NCBI GenBank assembly: GCA_023819365.1
Contig: JAMWBP010000016.1
Span: forward strand, 1 to 8,472
Direction of reading: 5' to 3'
DNA length: 8,472 nucleotides
Origin: Candidatus Omnitrophota bacterium
GTDB taxonomy: Bacteria; Ratteibacteria; UBA8468; B48-G9; JAFGKM01
Position 1 is the first letter of the stretch. Every line of letters starts with the position of its first letter. Below, in pieces: positions 5,417-8,472 of the stretch. Under the pieces are notes generated by a model. The model had not been told where the DNA came from. It worked only from the letters and a program-made list of their open reading frames with translations, and ran no database searches. The position numbers and the translations under genes are program-made.

Positions 5417-5451
5417 CTTTTGCCCTTTGCCTTTTAACTTTTGACTTTTTT
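5417..5451. repeat. Five tandem seven-base units abutting the wecA-like start
   Basis: The units read CTTTTGC, CCTTTGC, CTTTTAA, CTTTTGA and CTTTTTT, so a C recurs every seven bases followed mostly by a T run. The array ends three bases before the ATG at 5455 and occupies the place where a ribosome site would be expected. Heptamer arrays of this TTTTGAC/TTTTAAC style are known as short tandemly repeated repetitive sequences in cyanobacteria and appear in other genomes. Whether it acts on expression here is unknown. Confidence 0.65.
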
Positions 5452-5454
5452 ACT

Positions 5455-6549
5455 ATGTGGCCATATGTATATATAGCAACTTTTCTGTTAAGTGCAACTT
5501 TATCATTTCTTTTAACTCCACTATCAGGAAAGATTGCCAGAAGATGTAATGTGATATCTATCCCTTCTGAAAGGAGTGTTCATATACATCCTGTTCCCCT
5601 TTTAGGAGGACTGGGAATTTACTTTTCTATATTTATTACAATTCTTGCAGGTATATACATAGTTAACTCATCCTTTTTCCCTGCTTCCCTTTCACAGTAT
5701 ATCCCCGGTATCAGAAGCACGATGGGAAAACTTTTTGCAATTCTTTCAGGTGGAGCAATAGTAGTTGCGTTCGGAGTAATAGATGATATAAAGATATTGA
5801 GAGCAAGAGAGAAACTTTTTCTACAGATAATAGCAGCAATTATCATATTTTCAGCAGGTATTCGCATATCACTTACAGGTCCTTTATACTCTTTTCTCCT
5901 GACCATCTTCTGGCTTGTCCTTATGATGAATACCTTTAATCTTATGGACAATATGGATGGACTGAGTGGTGGTGTTGCATTTATAAGTGGCTTAATACTT
6001 TTTATATTTGCTTTAAGGATGGGGCAGCTATTTGTTGCAACATTACTTGCTCTCTTTTTAGGTAGTATCACTGGATTTCTTAAGCATAACTTCCCACCGG
6101 CAAAGATTTTTATGGGAGAGTGTGGAAGTGCATTTTTAGGATATTTTCTCGGCACTGTTTCCATACTTCTGACATTTTATAAATACGATGAGCACCAGAC
6201 ATTTCTCCCTTTATTTGCTCCTTTAGTGGTATTTTCTGTTCTATTTTTTGATACACTTTCAGTTATATGGATAAGAAGGAAAAGGGGTCTTCCGATATTT
6301 CAGGCAGATAGGAACCATCTTTCCCATCGTCTTGTAGACCTTGGAATGACGAATAAACAGGCGGTTTTATTTATTTATCTATTAACTATATGCACAGGGA
6401 TTGGCGCGCTTTTGCTTGGAAGTTTAAATATATTCGGTGGTCTCCTAATTCTATTACAGGTAGTTATTATCCTTACAATTGTAGGTATCCTTGAAATGAC
6501 AGGAAGGAATAAAGGAAGGGATAAAAATGGAAAGACGGGCATGGATTGA
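5455..6549 (+). CDS. WecA/TagO-like polyprenyl-phosphate HexNAc-1-P transferase
   Basis: A 364-residue polytopic inner-membrane enzyme of the MraY/WecA family with about 11 hydrophobic segments. It transfers a sugar-1-phosphate, usually GlcNAc-1-P from UDP-GlcNAc, to a polyprenyl phosphate, starting surface polysaccharide or wall polymer synthesis. Seen: a conserved N-terminal loop ending HPVPLLGG (45-52), Asp110-Asp111-x-Lys, NLMDNMDGLSGG (162-173), MGECGSAFLG (220-229; most relatives have Asp where this has Glu222), and NHLSHRL (287-293) in the cytoplasmic loop that distinguishes WecA-like enzymes. Absence of MraY-specific features favours WecA/TagO over MraY. No ribosome site precedes the ATG, and no other ATG, GTG or TTG is available in the open frame back to 5383. 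First gene of a three-gene operon; the next gene overlaps its end by 23 bases. Confidence 0.9.
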   Translation: MWPYVYIATFLLSATLSFLLTPLSGKIARRCNVISIPSERSVHIHPVPLLGGLGIYFSIFITILAGIYIVNSSFFPASLSQYIPGIRSTMGKLFAILSGGAIVVAFGVIDDIKILRAREKLFLQIIAAIIIFSAGIRISLTGPLYSFLLTIFWLVLMMNTFNLMDNMDGLSGGVAFISGLILFIFALRMGQLFVATLLALFLGSITGFLKHNFPPAKIFMGECGSAFLGYFLGTVSILLTFYKYDEHQTFLPLFAPLVVFSVLFFDTLSVIWIRRKRGLPIFQADRNHLSHRLVDLGMTNKQAVLFIYLLTICTGIGALLLGSLNIFGGLLILLQVVIILTIVGILEMTGRNKGRDKNGKTGMD

Positions 6550-7621
6550 GGTGGATATTAAAAAGATAATAAAAAATATTGAAATAATAAAAAATTATAC
6601 AGGGACAAAGTTTATGGCATGTGTTAAGGGCAACTGCTATGGAATGGGGATGTATAAGATATCAAAAGAAATAGAAAGATATGTTGATGCATTCGGTGTT
6701 GCTACAACATCTGAAGCAATAGAATTAAGGGATGGGGGAATAAGAAAACCTGTACTGGTAATGGGTCCTATACTCCCAGGAGATGTTGAAGTCCTTATGT
6801 TGAATAATATATCTATCACACTTTTCAATGAAGAGATACTAAAAGCAATAAAAAGTGTTATAGAAAAAAGAAACATTGCTGCATCAGTCCATATAAAGGT
6901 AGATACAGGACTTGGAAGGATAGGACTTCCGCCGGAGAAGATACCTGCCTTTATAGAAAAGGTGTCATCTGTAAGAGGAATACAAATTGATGGGATATTC
7001 AGTCATTTTGCAACAGCGGGCTGGAAAGATAAGACATATGCAAAAGAACAACTGGATAAGTTTAACAGGACATTAAAAAGTATAGAGAAGGTCAATATAC
7101 CGCTGAAACACATAGCAAATTCTCCCTCCATACTTAATATCCCTGAGTCATATAAAAACTTTGATATGATTAGGATTGGTCTATTACTTTTTGGCGTATA
7201 TACAGAGAAATATCTCTGGAGGAAATTATCTCTCCAACGTCCTTTGAAAGGATATTGCAGGGTTCTTTATATAAAATCAGTCCCTGCTGGCACATTTTTA
7301 AGTTATGGGCTTACATATAGAACAAAAAAGAAGAGTCAGATAGCAACCGCAGGCATTGGATATCAAGATGGACTGCGTAGGGGCCTTTCTAACAACTTCC
7401 ACTTTTTGTGGAAGGGACATAAGGTAAAAATTGTTGGAAATATCTGTATGGACCAGACACTTATTGATGTTACAGGTAAAAGTGTAAAATCAGGTGATAT
7501 CCTGCAGATATTTGGTGATAATCTTGAGATAGAGGAAATGGCAGAGATACTCCAGACAACTCCCCAGGAGATTTTGTGTGGGTTTGGAAGTGAAAGAATG
7601 GAAAAAATATATAAACTGTAA
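6527..7621 (+). CDS. alr: Alanine racemase
   Basis: A 364-residue fold-type III PLP enzyme that interconverts L- and D-alanine for peptidoglycan. Residues 1-230 form the barrel. The PLP lysine is Lys34 in VKGNCYGMG, whose usual form is VKANAYGHG, so Ala, Ala and His are changed to Gly, Cys and Met. Also present are VDTGLGRIG (125-133), HIANS (195-199), Arg216 in the PLP-ring position, and in the C-terminal domain Tyr260 in SYG as the second catalytic base and CMDQ (307-310). All key catalytic residues are retained, so it should be active. The ATG lies inside the upstream gene and follows AAAGGAAGGG by six bases. A 23-base overlap upstream and a one-base overlap (TAATG) downstream indicate coupled translation in an envelope operon. 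Confidence 0.93.
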   Translation: MERRAWIEVDIKKIIKNIEIIKNYTGTKFMACVKGNCYGMGMYKISKEIERYVDAFGVATTSEAIELRDGGIRKPVLVMGPILPGDVEVLMLNNISITLFNEEILKAIKSVIEKRNIAASVHIKVDTGLGRIGLPPEKIPAFIEKVSSVRGIQIDGIFSHFATAGWKDKTYAKEQLDKFNRTLKSIEKVNIPLKHIANSPSILNIPESYKNFDMIRIGLLLFGVYTEKYLWRKLSLQRPLKGYCRVLYIKSVPAGTFLSYGLTYRTKKKSQIATAGIGYQDGLRRGLSNNFHFLWKGHKVKIVGNICMDQTLIDVTGKSVKSGDILQIFGDNLEIEEMAEILQTTPQEILCGFGSERMEKIYKL

Positions 7622-8412
7622 TGGATAAAAAATTAAGTTATGAGAAGGAACTGAAAAGGTACAGAAAAACAATAAAAGAATATCTTGATAAAGTTTTACC
7701 CTCCAGAGATGTAGAACCTAAAATCATTCACAGGGCAATGAGATATAGTGTATTTTCAGGTGGTAAAAGATTAAGGCCGCTTATTGTCCTTATTGTGGGA
7801 AGGATGTTAAATGTAGAAGAGAAAAAGATATTGCCTGTTGCCTGTGGCATTGAACTTATACACAACTTCTCCCTTATACATGATGACCTTCCTGCAATGG
7901 ATAACGATGACTATAGAAGGGGGAAAAAGACCTGCCATAAAAAATTTAATGAGGCAATCGCTATACTTGCAGGAGATGCACTTTTAACACTGGGTTTTAA
8001 ACTGATTGCTGAAGCAGGCAATATTTCGTTGTTGAAAGAAACTGCCGATGCCATCGGTTCTAAAGGTATGGCTGGTGGACAGGTTATTGATATACTTTAC
8101 AAAGATAGAAAAATCCCATCAAAAGAGAAAAAAGATATGGATTATTTAAAAACAGGAAAATTATTTCAACTCTGTTTTTCAGCACCACTTTTCTTCACAG
8201 AAATTGATAAAGAGACCAGGGAAAAGATATTAAGTATCGGTAATAACTTTGGACTTGCCTTTCAGATAAGGGATGATATGGAAGATAGAGAGGGAGACAG
8301 AGAAGTATTGAAAGGCAAAATGGAAAAATATTTACAAAAAATGAAACAGGAGATTACCTCTTTTGGAGAAAAAGGAGGCATTTTATTATATATTATAGAG
8401 CAGTTATACTGA
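7621..8412 (+). CDS. Short IspA-like prenyl diphosphate synthase
   Basis: A 263-residue all-helical isoprenyl synthase; IspA-type enzymes are usually near 295-300. It should condense isopentenyl diphosphate with an allylic diphosphate to make farnesyl or geranylgeranyl diphosphate, precursor of the polyprenyl carrier. Seen: GGKRLRP (47-53), first Asp-rich motif DDLPAMD (88-94) with RRG at 99-101 in the two-residue-longer bacterial form, GQVIDI (153-158), Lys177-Thr178, and the second Asp-rich motif QIRDDMED (215-222). After it, the glycine-rich segment and Lys-x-Thr-Tyr-Pro stretch found in IspA are absent: the sequence goes from Arg-Glu-Val-Leu (227-230) to a helix resembling the final two helices. 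This is an apparent in-frame loss of about 30 residues. The ATG overlaps the alr stop by one base and has no ribosome site, suggesting coupling. Confidence 0.85.
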   Translation: MDKKLSYEKELKRYRKTIKEYLDKVLPSRDVEPKIIHRAMRYSVFSGGKRLRPLIVLIVGRMLNVEEKKILPVACGIELIHNFSLIHDDLPAMDNDDYRRGKKTCHKKFNEAIAILAGDALLTLGFKLIAEAGNISLLKETADAIGSKGMAGGQVIDILYKDRKIPSKEKKDMDYLKTGKLFQLCFSAPLFFTEIDKETREKILSIGNNFGLAFQIRDDMEDREGDREVLKGKMEKYLQKMKQEITSFGEKGGILLYIIEQLY

Positions 8413-8472
8413 AATTCTGACATAAGGGAATTCTTTTATAAGTTCTTAATTTACAGACACTTAAGTTATGTT

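Noticed and set aside
5619..6164. 181-residue minus-strand reading frame inside the wecA-like gene
   Set aside because: It is an antisense shadow of a clear membrane enzyme, with no motif or ribosome site of its own.
8296..8412. Frameshift or pseudogene in the prenyl synthase
   Set aside because: I saw no missing Lys-x-Thr-Tyr-Pro segment in the other frames there, and the frame after the gap still resembles the family's last helices, so an in-frame loss fits better than a frameshift.
8413..8472. Terminator, promoter or start of another gene after the prenyl synthase
   Set aside because: The last 60 bases show only a repeated AATTCT and short AT-rich matches, with no convincing hairpin, promoter pair or ribosome site before the window ends.
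1..8472. tRNA, rRNA, CRISPR array, insertion sequence or phage genes
   Set aside because: No cloverleaf-like segment, regularly spaced direct repeats, transposase or integrase motifs were seen on either strand.

Overview
This is an AT-rich, gene-dense bacterial window with no mobile genes, RNA genes or CRISPR. The combination of genes suggests an uncultured or anaerobic lineage of the Omnitrophota / Lentisphaerota / Aerophobota kind: a URO-D-like protein unrelated to haem synthesis, a Gfo/Idh/MocA oxidoreductase and polyol dehydrogenases, all in low-GC DNA with -35/-10 promoters. That placement is an impression from gene content, not a measured phylogeny.

Layout. (1) Bases 1-168 form a divergent intergenic region. 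It has a possible partial gene leaving leftward at base 21, an imperfect ~34-base tandem repeat, and a perfect-consensus sigma-70 promoter whose predicted start site falls on the ATG of the next gene. (2) Bases 169-774 encode a secreted or anchored HEAT-repeat protein whose 5' end carries two strong hairpins. (3) Bases 763-2629 (minus) are a two-gene operon: a zinc-dependent sorbitol/iditol-type dehydrogenase followed by an SDR closely resembling Gram-positive sorbitol-6-phosphate 2-dehydrogenases. (4) Diverging from it is a URO-D/MtaA-like gene (2703-3869); the two transcription units share a palindrome-containing overlapping promoter. (5) Bases 3883-5037 (minus) encode a Gfo/Idh/MocA oxidoreductase, convergent with the URO-D-like gene. 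(6) Bases 5120-5338 encode a 72-residue single-pass membrane protein. (7) Bases 5455-8412 are a tightly packed three-gene envelope operon: a WecA/TagO-like polyprenyl-phosphate sugar-phosphate transferase, alanine racemase, and a short IspA-like prenyl diphosphate synthase.

How the genes fit together. Genes 3-5 look like a sugar/polyol catabolic cassette made of three NAD-type oxidoreductases and a URO-D-fold protein of unknown chemistry. No transporter, kinase or regulator lies in the window, so the substrate cannot be fixed. Genes of group 7 supply a polyprenyl carrier, load it with an amino-sugar phosphate, and make D-alanine, all inputs to wall or surface polysaccharide.

The most unusual signals are the hairpin-rich, apparently leaderless 5' end of the HEAT gene (possibly a small palindromic element inserted in a signal peptide), the shared palindromic promoter of the polyol genes, a heptamer repeat directly against the wecA-like start codon, and an IspA-like synthase missing about 30 residues around a normally conserved lysine motif. 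No clearly new multi-gene system is visible.
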